Of a stretch of 64,000 nt of DNA, positions 45,051 to 55,054 are shown in pieces (positions within the stretch are counted from its first letter, which is position 1; every line of letters starts with the position of its first letter). The stretch spans positions 1 to 64,000 of the forward strand of contig PLLO01000006.1 of NCBI GenBank assembly GCA_003142255.1. Reading direction: 5' to 3'. The translations under genes and the position numbers were made by a program. Source of the DNA: Bacteroidales bacterium. Lineage in GTDB: Bacteria; Bacteroidota; Bacteroidia; Bacteroidales; VadinHA17. The notes under the pieces were generated by a model. The model made no database searches and had not been told where the DNA came from. It saw nothing but the letters and a program-made list of their open reading frames with translations.

Positions 45051-45995
45051 TCATAAAAATCTGATACTTTTATATCTCATCGGACTTTTTCCAAGGTTCA
45101 TATTAAAACAATAGTTAACCATAAATTCATGCGACCCGGTCGAATTCTTCCTGATGTCTGAAAGCGTGAAGTCATAGGAATATCCAATCCTGATACCGTT
45201 ATAAAGCTCAAATCCCACGATTCCTATAAATGCATCACCGGCTCTGTATGAAACGCCGCCCCATACTTTTTTATTGTATCTCACAAGTGAGGTAACATTA
45301 AACTGGGCAACCTTGCCATCGCTGTACACAAACACTGAAGGGAGCAGCTCAAGTGAGGGATTTGGGAGCTGAAGGGTATAACCTGCAGTAAGGTAATAAT
45401 GCCTGCTGACGTAGGTATTTCCCTTCGTGTATTTTATTTTAGGACGGTTGATGTGAGTTACTGAAAGTGAAGCATAATATTTATCGCCTTGCAGAAAGGC
45501 TCCGAGGCCTGCATCGAAGGCAACAAAGCTCTCCTTGGTAACGGGGATCAGGGGGTCCTGGTCAGGCTGTGTAAAGCCATCGCCGCTTGGTATTATCCAG
45601 GCCGGATCAATAGTTTTGTTGATCATGCCAAGGTTGATTCCAAGTCCCAGTTTCCCGATATTCAGATCAAGGAGGTAAGAATATGCTAAAGAGAGATTTA
45701 TGTCTTTATCGAATCCAATGTTGTCGCTTTCAACCACAAGACCCACGCCGCTCTTTATCCTGAACGGTGAAATTGGAGCGGAAACATTGAATATCGTTGT
45801 TCTCGGGGAACCGTTAAAACCGAGCCATTGCTGCCTGTTAATGGCTGTAGCGCATATCATTCCGGAAGTCCCGGCAATGCCCGGATTATAAGTCAGTATA
45901 TTGAACATGTTCTGGCTGAACACAGGATCCTGCTGCGCCCATCCGGGGCAGGATAATAAGACTAAAAAAAGAAATGCGATACCAGCTCTTTTCAT
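45051..45995 (-). CDS. porP: PorP/SprF-family outer-membrane protein
   Basis: The 314-residue product has a signal peptide (about 1-20, ending GWAQ). The PorP/SprF start follows: QDPVFSQNMFNILTYNPGIAGTSG. The rest is an outer-membrane barrel. These proteins act with the type IX system, PorP in protein export and SprF in adhesin secretion. Its place at the head of the gldKLMN unit argues for the PorP role. Confidence 0.9.
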   Translation of the reverse strand: MKRAGIAFLFLVLLSCPGWAQQDPVFSQNMFNILTYNPGIAGTSGMICATAINRQQWLGFNGSPRTTIFNVSAPISPFRIKSGVGLVVESDNIGFDKDINLSLAYSYLLDLNIGKLGLGINLGMINKTIDPAWIIPSGDGFTQPDQDPLIPVTKESFVAFDAGLGAFLQGDKYYASLSVTHINRPKIKYTKGNTYVSRHYYLTAGYTLQLPNPSLELLPSVFVYSDGKVAQFNVTSLVRYNKKVWGGVSYRAGDAFIGIVGFELYNGIRIGYSYDFTLSDIRKNSTGSHEFMVNYCFNMNLGKSPMRYKSIRFL

Positions 45996-46061
45996 TTCTT
46001 TGCCTGAAAAAACAATTATATGAGATTAACGAGTAAAATAAGTAAAAAACTAAAACGTAAA

Positions 46062-46091
46062 CAAATATACTTTTATTTATTTCCGGGCAAA
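46062..46091 (-). promoter_or_regulatory. Promoter of the type IX secretion operon
   Basis: On the minus strand TTTG (46091-46088) and TATATTTG (46069-46062) are separated by 18 bases. This is a near-consensus Bacteroidota promoter. The leader before porP is about 60 bases. Confidence 0.65.
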
Positions 46092-46174
46092 AAATATTCA
46101 TTTTGATGAATACTTGCCACTTTCATGATGAACAGAAGCGGATGTTTGATGAAAGGGTATAAAAAGAGGACAAG

Positions 46175-47344
46175 TCAGGGTTTTAATCTTTCTGCACCGC
46201 GAACCCACCTTTCGGGAACTTCATTCCTGTTAGCCTTCAGGTAATCGTCATGTGAACAGGCAATGTAATGATTCACATCATTCCCGGAGGGCATCTCCAT
46301 CCACCACCTGTCAGTAAGGTTGCTCTTGACGAAGATAAGGTCGTCGTCGAGATCAGTAACCCTTACATGGTATCTAATGAATCTACCTGAATGGTAGTCG
46401 TTTAAGACAGGCGTCTCATATTGCTTCTGTGAAAAACCCTCAAGGAAGAACCACACGATCTGAGCAGCCAGTCCGCTTGTCTGGTTCCTTACATCGAGAT
46501 CAGGATCCACATCAAACAGGCCGAATATTTTCAGGTTGTCGGAGATGCCTGCATATCTTGCAAGCAGGCATATTTCTTCACCGTAAAATCCATTCGGTGA
46601 AGGGCTTATTGTACCCGGAGCATCTGACTGCCTCACAGATGATATATCAAATACAGCCACATCAGAATCCCTGAAAAGCGGCTCTGTGAGGTGGATGGCT
46701 TTCCTGGCATCTCCTGTCCTTACAAGCTCTGATTTTCGCCGCAGGAACCTGTTTATCACCTGCTGGTCATTAAGATGTGTCTGGTACCCGATATTAATGA
46801 AATGATCGAATGTGCTTTTATGATTCTGAAGAATGGAATTAAGATAGCTGAATGAATCAAATTCCTTCCTGTCGCCGATGAAATCAATCCTTGAATCGAC
46901 CGATAAGAGAGAATATTTTTTCTTTAGCTGCGTCATCGTCCTGTCAATAGCAGTAACAAGTGCGCTGCTGCCTCCGATAATTACCGGGAATACATTTTCG
47001 CTCAGGAGGAAAACCAGGATATCGTTCAGCCCTGCAATGGTATCGTTGAAGGTTGTGCCCTGCTTCATGTTGCCAAGGTCAATGATCTTAGACTTGCCCG
47101 GTATCCTGGCAAGCCTGTAGAGTTCTCTCCTTATGCTGTCGGGTCCCTTCATCGTACCGGTACCCGGTGAGTTCCTGCCCTCGGGAACGCCTAAAATGGC
47201 TATTTTGTACTTGCCGGGGTCCCTCAGCGAAGTGCTTTCGGTATGAACAGTAATGTTATGCACGAATCCTGCCTGTCCTGCCAGGCTTTCAAAACCGGGC
47301 GGATCAATGCTCACAGGGTTGAAATAATCATTAAGATCTGTCAT
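46175..47344 (-). CDS. Arginase-fold protein with degenerate metal site (formimidoylglutamase-like)
   Basis: The 389-residue protein aligns with the ureohydrolase family by layout, but the metal-binding motifs are largely lost. The usual GGDHS is GGSSA, so the His is absent. The DAHxD motif is VDSRIDF, with the His replaced by Arg. The SxDxDxxDP motif is FDISSVRQSDAPG, with only the first Asp kept. At least three ligands are missing, so catalysis as an arginase, agmatinase or formimidoylglutamase is unlikely. Such genes are often annotated formimidoylglutamase. It follows topA by eight bases and precedes the type IX operon, a pairing I recall from other Bacteroidota, so a structural or regulatory role is possible (inference). 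Confidence 0.82.
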   Translation of the reverse strand: MTDLNDYFNPVSIDPPGFESLAGQAGFVHNITVHTESTSLRDPGKYKIAILGVPEGRNSPGTGTMKGPDSIRRELYRLARIPGKSKIIDLGNMKQGTTFNDTIAGLNDILVFLLSENVFPVIIGGSSALVTAIDRTMTQLKKKYSLLSVDSRIDFIGDRKEFDSFSYLNSILQNHKSTFDHFINIGYQTHLNDQQVINRFLRRKSELVRTGDARKAIHLTEPLFRDSDVAVFDISSVRQSDAPGTISPSPNGFYGEEICLLARYAGISDNLKIFGLFDVDPDLDVRNQTSGLAAQIVWFFLEGFSQKQYETPVLNDYHSGRFIRYHVRVTDLDDDLIFVKSNLTDRWWMEMPSGNDVNHYIACSHDDYLKANRNEVPERWVRGAERLKP

Positions 47345-47352
47345 GATTCCGA

Positions 47353-49659
47353 TCAGGAAGTTTTTTTGGTTTTATCGCTTTTTTCAATGATTTTCAGACA
47401 CTCTTCCTTTGTCAGTTTTTGTACATCGGTACCTTTTGGCAGGCGGTAGTTTTGCTTATCCTTTGTAAGGTATGGGCCATACCTTCCGTTAAGTACCATT
47501 ATTTCGCCGAAGTCCTTGATTATCTTGTTTTTCTCGCTCTCATTCTTCTCACTGATTATCTCCAGAGCCCGCTCCATGTTTACTGAATATGGATCATCAA
47601 TACCCTTTTTCAATGAAAAGAATTTGCCTTTGTACCTGATATAAGGGCCGAATTTTCCAACACCGATCACCATCTCCTCGCCCTCGTGCATTCCAAGCGA
47701 CCTGGGCAGCCTGAACAGGTTCAGTGCCTCATCGAGAGTGATCGTCTCAAGAAGCTGATTCTTAATCAGGCTTGCGAATCTGGGCTTGTTGCCGTTGTCA
47801 GAATTTCCAATCTGCGCAACTGGTCCGAATCTTCCCATTCTGACGCTGACCGGCTCACCTGTTTCGGGATGATTTCCGAGTACCCTGGTACTTGTTTTCC
47901 GGTCCTTTTTCTCGAGCGTATTTTCAATGGTTTTATGAAATGGACCATAAAAATTACGAAGCATCTGAGGCCATTTCAGATCGCCCATGGCAATCTCGTC
48001 GAACTGCTCTTCAACCTCTGCAGTGAAATTATAATCAACAATATCGGAGAAATTCTCAATCAGAAAATCATTCACAATCATTCCAATGTCCTGCGGAAAC
48101 AGCTTGGATTTTTCTTTGCCTGCAACTTCCTGTTTTGTAGTCGCAGTTATCTTGCCGTTATCGAGGTTCAGTATTTTTATCTGGCGTTTTTCACCAGGTC
48201 TGTCTTCGCGCGAGACATATCCCCTGTTCTGAATTGTTGAGATAGTAGGGGCATATGTTGAAGGACGCCCGATACCAAGCTCCTCGAGCTTCTTAACAAG
48301 ACTTGCCTCGGTATACCTTGGCGGCGGAATGGTGAATCTCTGGGTTGCGGCTATACTATAGATATAATATAAAGGCATACCCTTTTTCACCACAGGAATT
48401 GTATCTCTCTCCTCATCACCGTTCTCCTGGTCGGTCGATTCCATGTAAACTTTCAGGAAGCCGTCAAATTTTATGACCTCGCCGGTTGCGCTGAATTTGA
48501 CAGGAGAATTATTCATGTCAATTGTGATGGTCGTTTTTTCAACTTCTGCATCAGCCATCTGCGAAGCAATAGTCCTTTTCCAGATTAGCTCGTACAGCCG
48601 CTTCTCATTATTGTTGCCGCCGACGGTAGCATTGTCGGGATAGGCAGGACGTATAGCTTCATGGGCCTCCTGTGCTCCTTTGGTTTTTGTCTTGAACTGG
48701 CGTGTTTTAGAATATTTTTCGCCGAACTCCGCAATGATTACTTCGCGCGATTTTGCCAGTGCAAGCTTCGAAAGATTAGTTGAGTCGGTTCTCATATAGG
48801 TAATCTTTCCAGCCTCATAAAGTTTTTGGGCTACAGCCATTGTCTGAGATACTGAAAATCCGAGCTTTCGGTATGCTTCCTGCTGAAGGGTGGATGTAGT
48901 AAACGGAGGAGCAGGTGATCTTGTTCCCGGTTTCACAGTCACATCGCCAACTGTATATGCAGTGTTGCAGCACAATTTAAGGAATTCCCGGGCATCATCC
49001 TCATTTGGGAAACGTTTTGAGGCTTCAGCCTTAATAATACCATTATCAGCATTACCGGTCTCTTTTGTGAACTCTCCGGTAACCCTGAAGGATGATTCGG
49101 ATTTGAATGATATGATCTCCCTTTCCCTTTCAACGATCAGTCTCACGGCAACCGACTGTACCCGTCCCGCAGAGAGGGAAGGCTGAACTTTTTTCCACAG
49201 TACCGGAGATATTTCAAACCCTACAAGCCTGTCGAGTATACGCCTGGCCTGCTGCGAATTAACGAGATTCATGTCAATGGTTCGCGGAGTTTCAATTGCT
49301 TTTGAAATAGCTTCTTTGGTTATCTCGTGAAACACTATTCTTTTGGTGGTTGCAAGGTCGAGATTAAGAACAATTGCGAGATGCCATGCTATTGCTTCTC
49401 CTTCCCGGTCCTCATCAGAGGCAATCCATACTGTCTTTGCTTCTGATGCAGCTTTCCGGAGCTCGCTTACAACCTTTGCTTTTTCTTTCGGAACCTCGTA
49501 AACAGGAGCAAAATCCTTCTCAACGTCAATTCCGGAATTCTTTTTTGCAAGGTCCCTTATATGACCATAGCTCGATACAACATGAAAATCCTTCCCAAGA
49601 AACTTCTCAATCGTTTTAGCCTTTGCAGGCGACTCTACAATTACAAGATTATCGATCAT
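47353..49659 (-). CDS. topA: DNA topoisomerase I
   Basis: The 768-residue type IA topoisomerase relaxes negative supercoils. The N-terminal Toprim domain has VIVESPAKAKTIEKFLG and DEDREGEAIAWHL. The catalytic Tyr is in YMRTDSTNLS, near residue 288. The C-terminal part lacks zinc-finger Cys sets. Instead it carries three repeats of the G(R/K)(F/Y)GP type: GRFGPVAQIG, GKFGPYIRYKGKFFSLKKG and GRYGPYL. This is the common arrangement in Bacteroidota. The degenerate arginase-fold gene follows by eight bases. Confidence 0.96.
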   Translation of the reverse strand: MIDNLVIVESPAKAKTIEKFLGKDFHVVSSYGHIRDLAKKNSGIDVEKDFAPVYEVPKEKAKVVSELRKAASEAKTVWIASDEDREGEAIAWHLAIVLNLDLATTKRIVFHEITKEAISKAIETPRTIDMNLVNSQQARRILDRLVGFEISPVLWKKVQPSLSAGRVQSVAVRLIVEREREIISFKSESSFRVTGEFTKETGNADNGIIKAEASKRFPNEDDAREFLKLCCNTAYTVGDVTVKPGTRSPAPPFTTSTLQQEAYRKLGFSVSQTMAVAQKLYEAGKITYMRTDSTNLSKLALAKSREVIIAEFGEKYSKTRQFKTKTKGAQEAHEAIRPAYPDNATVGGNNNEKRLYELIWKRTIASQMADAEVEKTTITIDMNNSPVKFSATGEVIKFDGFLKVYMESTDQENGDEERDTIPVVKKGMPLYYIYSIAATQRFTIPPPRYTEASLVKKLEELGIGRPSTYAPTISTIQNRGYVSREDRPGEKRQIKILNLDNGKITATTKQEVAGKEKSKLFPQDIGMIVNDFLIENFSDIVDYNFTAEVEEQFDEIAMGDLKWPQMLRNFYGPFHKTIENTLEKKDRKTSTRVLGNHPETGEPVSVRMGRFGPVAQIGNSDNGNKPRFASLIKNQLLETITLDEALNLFRLPRSLGMHEGEEMVIGVGKFGPYIRYKGKFFSLKKGIDDPYSVNMERALEIISEKNESEKNKIIKDFGEIMVLNGRYGPYLTKDKQNYRLPKGTDVQKLTKEECLKIIEKSDKTKKTS

Positions 49660-49752
49660 TTAAAGCGAGATTATTTTAGTAAAAAACTTTGGCAAAGTAA
49701 GTCAATTAGCTTCCAAACTTCAAAATAACGGCAAACATTCTTTATTATTTAC

Positions 49753-49760
49753 TAATTTTG
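49753..49760 (+). promoter_or_regulatory. -7 box for the PBP gene
   Basis: TAATTTTG, matching TAnnTTTG, lies 18 bases before the ATG. The -33 box is unclear. Divergent from topA. Confidence 0.4.
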
Positions 49761-49777
49761 ATTCAAATATTTCATCG

Positions 49778-52123
49778 ATGAATGTGAATAAAAACAACCG
49801 CAAATATCTTATCTGGTTCTGGGGATTATTCTCCGTGCCGTTCATTGTTGCCATTTTATTGTTTATCCTTATCTCGAAGGGGAAACTGGGGCCGATGCCC
49901 TCCTTCGCCGAGCTTGAGAACCCTCAGTACAACCTGGCTGCCGAGGTATATTCAGACGACGACATTCTGCTGGGCAAGATAAGCGTTGAAAACCGGACAT
50001 GGACCGAATACAAGGATCTTTCGCCATATCTCATAAATGCCCTGGTTTCGACTGAGGATATCAGGTATTACCGTCATTCAGGAATAGATGTGAGGGGACT
50101 GGGAAGAGCAATTTTCCGAACGATCATTATGGGTCAGAATACGGGAGGCGGAAGCACAATTACCCAGCAGCTGGCCAAGCAGCTTTACCCCAGGGATACG
50201 GCGAGGGTTTCATCATTTACGAAGAAGCTAAGACTGGGCGTCTCCAAGTTCAAGGAGTGGCAAACGGCAGTCAAGCTTGAAAACAGGTACACGAAGGAAG
50301 AGATAATAACCATGTACCTAAATAAATATGACTTTCTCTATCATGCAATCGGAATAAAGTCGGCTGCCAGAGTCTATTTCAATACCACTCCCGATTCTCT
50401 AAATTTACAGCAGGCTGCGACGCTTATCGGCATGCTGAAGAATTCCAGCGCCTACAACCCTTTAAAATATGGCGACAGGATGTTACAGCGGCGCAATATT
50501 GTTTTATCACAGATGGCAAAATACGGCTATATTAAACCTGCCATTGCCGACTCGGTAAAGAAGCTTCCGATAGAACTCGACTTCCAGATCGAGGATCATA
50601 ATAGCGGAAGGGCTACATACCTCAGGGAATATCTAAGGAATATTATACGAAGGCCCGAACCTGACAGGAGGAAATACATTCAGCAGGCTTCATATGATGA
50701 TGCTCTCTGGGAGTGGCAGAATAATCCGCTCTATGGCTGGTGCAACAAGAACAAGAAGCCTGACGGAACAAATTATGATATTTACAGGGATGGGCTGAAG
50801 ATATATACCACTCTCAATTCAAAGATGCAGCAGTATGCCGAAGAAGCGGTTGCCGAACATTTGTCAAAAGAGGTGCAGCCCGACTTTTACCATACCGCAA
50901 AATATTTAAAAAATCCACCCTTTTCTGACGATCTGCCAAGAGCCAAGACAGATGAGCTCCTGATGGCTTCGGTAAAGCAGAGCGACAGGTATTACGTGAT
51001 GAGAGCCAGAGGTTTTTCTGAGGACTCTATAATGCTCGCATTCAATACACCTGTAAAAATGAAGGTATTCTCTTGGAAGGGAGACCGGGATACGATTATG
51101 ACCCCGCTTGACTCGATTAAATATTATAAGTATTTTATAAGATCCGGCTTTATGGTTGAAGAACCTTCATCAGGATATGTAAAAGCTTATGTCGGGGGAC
51201 CTGACTTCAGGTATTTCAAGTGGGATGCTGTAACCCAGCAGAAAAGACAGGTCGGAAGTACAATAAAGCCATTCCTTTATACAATTGCCATGCAGAATGG
51301 TTATTCACCATGCTATGAAGTTGAGGATATTCCCCGCACCTTCGATGTAGGCGACAGCATATGGAGGCCAAAAAGCTCCGGAAACAAGGCGTACTGGGGC
51401 AAGATGGTAACACTCAAATGGGGACTTGCACAATCCGAGAATTATATTTCAGCCTGGCTGATGCAGCAGTTCAGTCCTGCAGCGGTTGTTGACATTATGC
51501 ATAAGATGGGTGTTAGAAGCTTCATTGATCCTGTACCTTCGATCTTCCTTGGAACATCGGATGTCAAGCTTGAAGAGATGGTGGGAGCCTACGGGACATT
51601 TGCCAACAAGGGCGTTTACGTAAAACCGATGTATGTCACAAGAATTGAAGATAAAAACGGGAATGTTATAGCGAGGTTCTCTTCTAAAATTGAAGAGGTA
51701 TTGGATGATAAGACATCTTATCTTATGCTCAATCTTTTGCAGGGAGTCGTTCTTACAGGTTCGGGACAGAGAATGAGAAGAGAGCCCTATAACCTGATGA
51801 ACCAGATCGGGGGCAAGACAGGAACTACTCAGGAACAATCAGACGGATGGTTCATGGGAGTTACGCCCAACCTTATCGGCGGTGTGTGGAGCGGCTGGGA
51901 GGACAGGGCAATTCATTTTCTTACCCTTGGTGAGGGGCAGGGTGCAAATATAGCTCTGCCGATCTTTGCAATATTCCTGCGGAAAGTTTATGATGATCCG
52001 CAATTCGGTATAATGGAAACTGATGAATTCGAGCGTCCGGCTGGTTTTAATATGGAGCTCGATTGCGACAGGGTTAAGAGGGAGAGTTCACGAAGAGATA
52101 ACCCGCTAAAGAGCAGGTATTAA
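49778..52123 (+). CDS. Class A penicillin-binding protein (PBP1A-like)
   Basis: This 781-residue enzyme polymerises glycan strands and cross-links them outside the inner membrane. It has one helix (about 13-34). The GT51 transglycosylase domain (about 60-230) contains EDIRYYRHSGIDVRGLGRAI and GGGSTITQQLAKQLYPR. The transpeptidase domain (about 410-720) has STIK near residue 492, SEN in QSENYISAW and KTGT near residue 679. The order of motifs and the length are typical of the single class A PBP found in many Bacteroidota. It is convergent with the radA unit; a region of palindromes lies between. Confidence 0.93.
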   Translation: MNVNKNNRKYLIWFWGLFSVPFIVAILLFILISKGKLGPMPSFAELENPQYNLAAEVYSDDDILLGKISVENRTWTEYKDLSPYLINALVSTEDIRYYRHSGIDVRGLGRAIFRTIIMGQNTGGGSTITQQLAKQLYPRDTARVSSFTKKLRLGVSKFKEWQTAVKLENRYTKEEIITMYLNKYDFLYHAIGIKSAARVYFNTTPDSLNLQQAATLIGMLKNSSAYNPLKYGDRMLQRRNIVLSQMAKYGYIKPAIADSVKKLPIELDFQIEDHNSGRATYLREYLRNIIRRPEPDRRKYIQQASYDDALWEWQNNPLYGWCNKNKKPDGTNYDIYRDGLKIYTTLNSKMQQYAEEAVAEHLSKEVQPDFYHTAKYLKNPPFSDDLPRAKTDELLMASVKQSDRYYVMRARGFSEDSIMLAFNTPVKMKVFSWKGDRDTIMTPLDSIKYYKYFIRSGFMVEEPSSGYVKAYVGGPDFRYFKWDAVTQQKRQVGSTIKPFLYTIAMQNGYSPCYEVEDIPRTFDVGDSIWRPKSSGNKAYWGKMVTLKWGLAQSENYISAWLMQQFSPAAVVDIMHKMGVRSFIDPVPSIFLGTSDVKLEEMVGAYGTFANKGVYVKPMYVTRIEDKNGNVIARFSSKIEEVLDDKTSYLMLNLLQGVVLTGSGQRMRREPYNLMNQIGGKTGTTQEQSDGWFMGVTPNLIGGVWSGWEDRAIHFLTLGEGQGANIALPIFAIFLRKVYDDPQFGIMETDEFERPAGFNMELDCDRVKRESSRRDNPLKSRY

Positions 52124-52151
52124 CAGGTGCAACGGTACATGCCAGACCCCT

Positions 52152-52237
52152 GGCCCGCTAAGGCGGGCCTGCCCCCTGAAGGGGGCATAATTCAGTGACT
52201 TTATAAGAATTATTGGGAGAGACCCCCTTCAGGGGGT
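52152..52237. repeat. Palindrome cluster between the PBP gene and radA
   Basis: Three palindromes stand together: GGCCCGCTAAGGCGGGCC at 52152-52169, GCCCCCTGAAGGGGGC at 52171-52186 and ACCCCCTTCAGGGGGT at 52222-52237. They separate two convergent genes and may act in termination; neither has a clear T-run. Confidence 0.65.
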
Positions 52238-52263
52238 GGGCTGAACGAAGAGAAGACCGGGGG

Positions 52264-53625
52264 TTAGCTGAATAAGGACCTGACGAGATTCTCTATTTTT
52301 CCGACATGTACAACCTCGATATCAACTCCTTTCAGAGATAGATTTTTGTGAAATTTTGAGACATATATCTTTTTGAATCCCATTTTTGAAGCTTCCCTGA
52401 TCCGCTGCTCGATCCTGGAGACTGGCCGTATCTCACCGGATAATCCGGTTTCACCCGAAAAACATATATCTCTTGATATTGGAATGTCAAGATTGGATGA
52501 GAGAACCGAGCTCACGATTGCAAGGTCGATTGCAGGATCTGATACCTTGATCCCGCCTGCAATATTCAGGAATACATCCTTCACGCCAAGCCTGAAGCCG
52601 GCCCTTTTCTCAAGGACGGCAAGTAGCATGTTAAGTCTTCGGATATCAAATCCTGTTGAGCTTCTCTGAGGGGTTCCGTATACTGCGCTGCTCACCAGTG
52701 CCTGTGTTTCGATGAGGAATGGACGTAGACCGTCGACTGTTGCAGCTATGGAAATTCCGCTCAGTGATTCTTCATGCTGGTTAATGAAAAGCTCGGATGG
52801 GTTATTGATCTCTTTAAGACCCGACTCGACCATTTCAAAAATTCCGATCTCTGAAGTCGATCCAAACCTGTTCTTGACGGAACGGAGAATGCGGTACACA
52901 TAATTGTTGTCGCCTTCAAAATAAAGAACGACATCGACAATATGTTCAAGGACCTTCGGCCCAGCAAGCGTCCCGTCCTTGGTGATATGTCCGATCAGGA
53001 AGACAGGGATGCCTGATAATTTTGAATATTTCAGAAGCTGAGCTGCGCATTCACGCACCTGAGAGACTGATCCCGCAGAAGATTCCAGCATCGAGGTGCT
53101 GATTGTCTGTATTGAATCAACTATTATAAGTCCCGGTTTCAGGTTCTCGGAATGGGTGAGTATGGATTCGAGGTCTGTCTCGCTTAGAATGTAGCACTGC
53201 GGATTGGAGTTTTTCAGCCTTCGTGCCCTGAGGCTTATCTGCTCTTCGCTCTCTTCGCCGGAGACATATAATATCCTTGTATCTTTCAGAGCCAGGGCAA
53301 GCTGAAGAGCAAGAGTTGATTTACCTACTCCTGGCTCTCCTCCGAGCAGAATTACAGAGCCGCTTACCATTCCGCCGCCAAGAATCCTGTCGAGTTCTGA
53401 AATGCCTGTTTTATGCCGGTTCTTTTCGTCAGCTTCAATATTATCAAGGAGCTCCGGTTTTCTTTTTTCCATGTTGGCAGAAAAGCCGGTACCCCGTGAA
53501 GAAGCAGGCGCGATTATTTCCTCATGGTAGGTATTCCACTCCTTGCAGGAGGGGCATCTGCCAATCCATTTGGCCGATTCGACGCCGCAATTCTGGCATA
53601 CGAATACTGTTTTAGCTTTTGTCAT
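52264..53625 (-). CDS. radA: DNA repair protein RadA
   Basis: The 453-residue protein helps process recombination intermediates. It has an N-terminal zinc motif (CQNCG...CPSC, about 10-31) and a RecA-like core with Walker A GGEPGVGKST. The RadA-specific KNRFGSTSEIGIFEM (about 251-265) follows. The C-terminal Lon-like domain closes it. It overlaps the flippase-like gene upstream by four bases and is the last gene of the panC-panD-flippase-radA unit. Confidence 0.95.
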   Translation of the reverse strand: MTKAKTVFVCQNCGVESAKWIGRCPSCKEWNTYHEEIIAPASSRGTGFSANMEKRKPELLDNIEADEKNRHKTGISELDRILGGGMVSGSVILLGGEPGVGKSTLALQLALALKDTRILYVSGEESEEQISLRARRLKNSNPQCYILSETDLESILTHSENLKPGLIIVDSIQTISTSMLESSAGSVSQVRECAAQLLKYSKLSGIPVFLIGHITKDGTLAGPKVLEHIVDVVLYFEGDNNYVYRILRSVKNRFGSTSEIGIFEMVESGLKEINNPSELFINQHEESLSGISIAATVDGLRPFLIETQALVSSAVYGTPQRSSTGFDIRRLNMLLAVLEKRAGFRLGVKDVFLNIAGGIKVSDPAIDLAIVSSVLSSNLDIPISRDICFSGETGLSGEIRPVSRIEQRIREASKMGFKKIYVSKFHKNLSLKGVDIEVVHVGKIENLVRSLFS

Positions 53626-54650
53626 ACGGTGTCAGCAGTTTTATTTTTGCGGTTTCTGCCATACATTATATAAATTGAAACAAGGCCGACCAATATTTCA
53701 AAAATGATCTGTGATTCATGCGAAAGCAGGGCATAAGTAAGACCGTCTTCCCGGCTTATCCCCTGAATCACAATGAGTACCTGTGATACGGCCCAGTGAA
53801 AAGCTCCGAAACCGGCCTGAACCGGGACAGACATTGCCAACCCGCCTACCACAAGTATAATAAGTGAATTCCAGAATGAAATATCCGATGTGCTCTTAAG
53901 ACAGAATACAACCACCCAGGTCATGAAGGCGTAACTGATCCATATCCCAAATGTAAGGAAAATGAATTCCCATTTTCTATTGAGGCTTGTAATTGTTTTG
54001 AGTCCGGTTATTACTCCTTTTGCAATATCAAATATCTTTGCAAAAAACCGGAATTTACGAAGGCTTTTTCTGTAACGTATCATCAGGTATAGTGCAGCAA
54101 CAGCAAGAAAAGCAAGCAGTGCCCAGAATATCCAGGGGAGATTTACCACCGAAAGGACTTTTTCCCTTAATGGCATGAAAATGCTCTCTTTCAGGAACTT
54201 ATTAATAAGAGCTTCGCTTGTGGAAATAATTATTATAAGGAAAAGGAGAACCGATAAAAAATCAATTGTACGTTCAATGATCACGGTTCCGATAAGCTTA
54301 TCGACAGCAATTTTTTCTTTTTTCCCAAGAACCACGCAGCGGGTTACTTCTCCGATCCTTGGCAATGCGATATTTGCCATGTATCCGATCATCATGGCAT
54401 GAAATGTATGCCAGAAAGAAGGATTGAAACCAAGCGGATGAATCAGCAATTGCCAGCGGCGTGCACGTAAGATAAAAGCCAGCAGGCTGAATATGATCGA
54501 CAGGATGAGCCAGTAGTAATTAGCTTCTTTCAGGTTTTTGGCAAGGCTTTTAAAATTAACATTCCGGAAAGCCAGCCATAATAAAAGAATTCCTAGAGCC
54601 AGAAATCCGAGAAACTTCAAAGCCTGTATAACGAACTTTCTGAAATTCAA
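53622..54650 (-). CDS. YbhN-like/LPG-synthase-type membrane protein
   Basis: The 342-residue integral membrane protein has about eight to nine helices, with an amphipathic [69 protein letters not shown] region (about 63-130). This pattern, with LPRIGE in place of the more common 'PxRxGE', marks the lysylphosphatidylglycerol synthase transmembrane/YbhN family. The catalytic part of true LPG synthases is absent. A role in lipid movement is suggested for relatives; the substrate here is unknown. It overlaps panD and radA by four bases on each side. Confidence 0.85.
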   Translation of the reverse strand: MNFRKFVIQALKFLGFLALGILLLWLAFRNVNFKSLAKNLKEANYYWLILSIIFSLLAFILRARRWQLLIHPLGFNPSFWHTFHAMMIGYMANIALPRIGEVTRCVVLGKKEKIAVDKLIGTVIIERTIDFLSVLLFLIIIISTSEALINKFLKESIFMPLREKVLSVVNLPWIFWALLAFLAVAALYLMIRYRKSLRKFRFFAKIFDIAKGVITGLKTITSLNRKWEFIFLTFGIWISYAFMTWVVVFCLKSTSDISFWNSLIILVVGGLAMSVPVQAGFGAFHWAVSQVLIVIQGISREDGLTYALLSHESQIIFEILVGLVSIYIMYGRNRKNKTADTV

Positions 54651-54997
54651 ATCAGTTTATTTGTTTTGGTATCGGGAAAAATTATAGCAGGATGGAATTT
54701 TCTTGCTTCTTCAAATTCCATTGATGCATATGACATTATCAAAATAATATCTCCGACGAGAACTTTTCTGGCAGCCGCTCCGTTGAGGCAAATGGCTCCG
54801 GATCTTCTTTCGCCCTTAATGACATAAGTTTCGAGACGCTCACCATTATTCAGATCCAAAACCTGCACCTTCTCATTTTCGATGATGTTGGCAGCATCCA
54901 TCAGATCTTCATCAATCGTTATGCTCCCGATATAATTAAGGTTGGCTTCGGTTACCGTCACCCTGTGGATCTTCGACTTTAAAATTTCAATTAACAT
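54647..54997 (-). CDS. panD: Aspartate 1-decarboxylase
   Basis: The 116-residue pro-enzyme makes β-alanine for coenzyme A. The self-cleavage pair Gly24-Ser25 in NYIGSITID is present; cleavage gives the pyruvoyl cofactor at Ser25. GAAAR and the short length fit the family. It lies downstream of panC by 57 bases and overlaps the next gene by four bases, so panC and panD form a pantothenate unit. Confidence 0.95.
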   Translation of the reverse strand: MLIEILKSKIHRVTVTEANLNYIGSITIDEDLMDAANIIENEKVQVLDLNNGERLETYVIKGERRSGAICLNGAAARKVLVGDIILIMSYASMEFEEARKFHPAIIFPDTKTNKLI

Positions 54998-55054
54998 GAG
55001 CGTTGAGTAAGTATGAAGTAAAACAACGGGGCAAAGGTAAGTAACCTTTTTATT

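Noticed and set aside
46175-47344. Working formimidoylglutamase or agmatinase
   Set aside because: The metal ligands in all three family motifs are partly or fully replaced.
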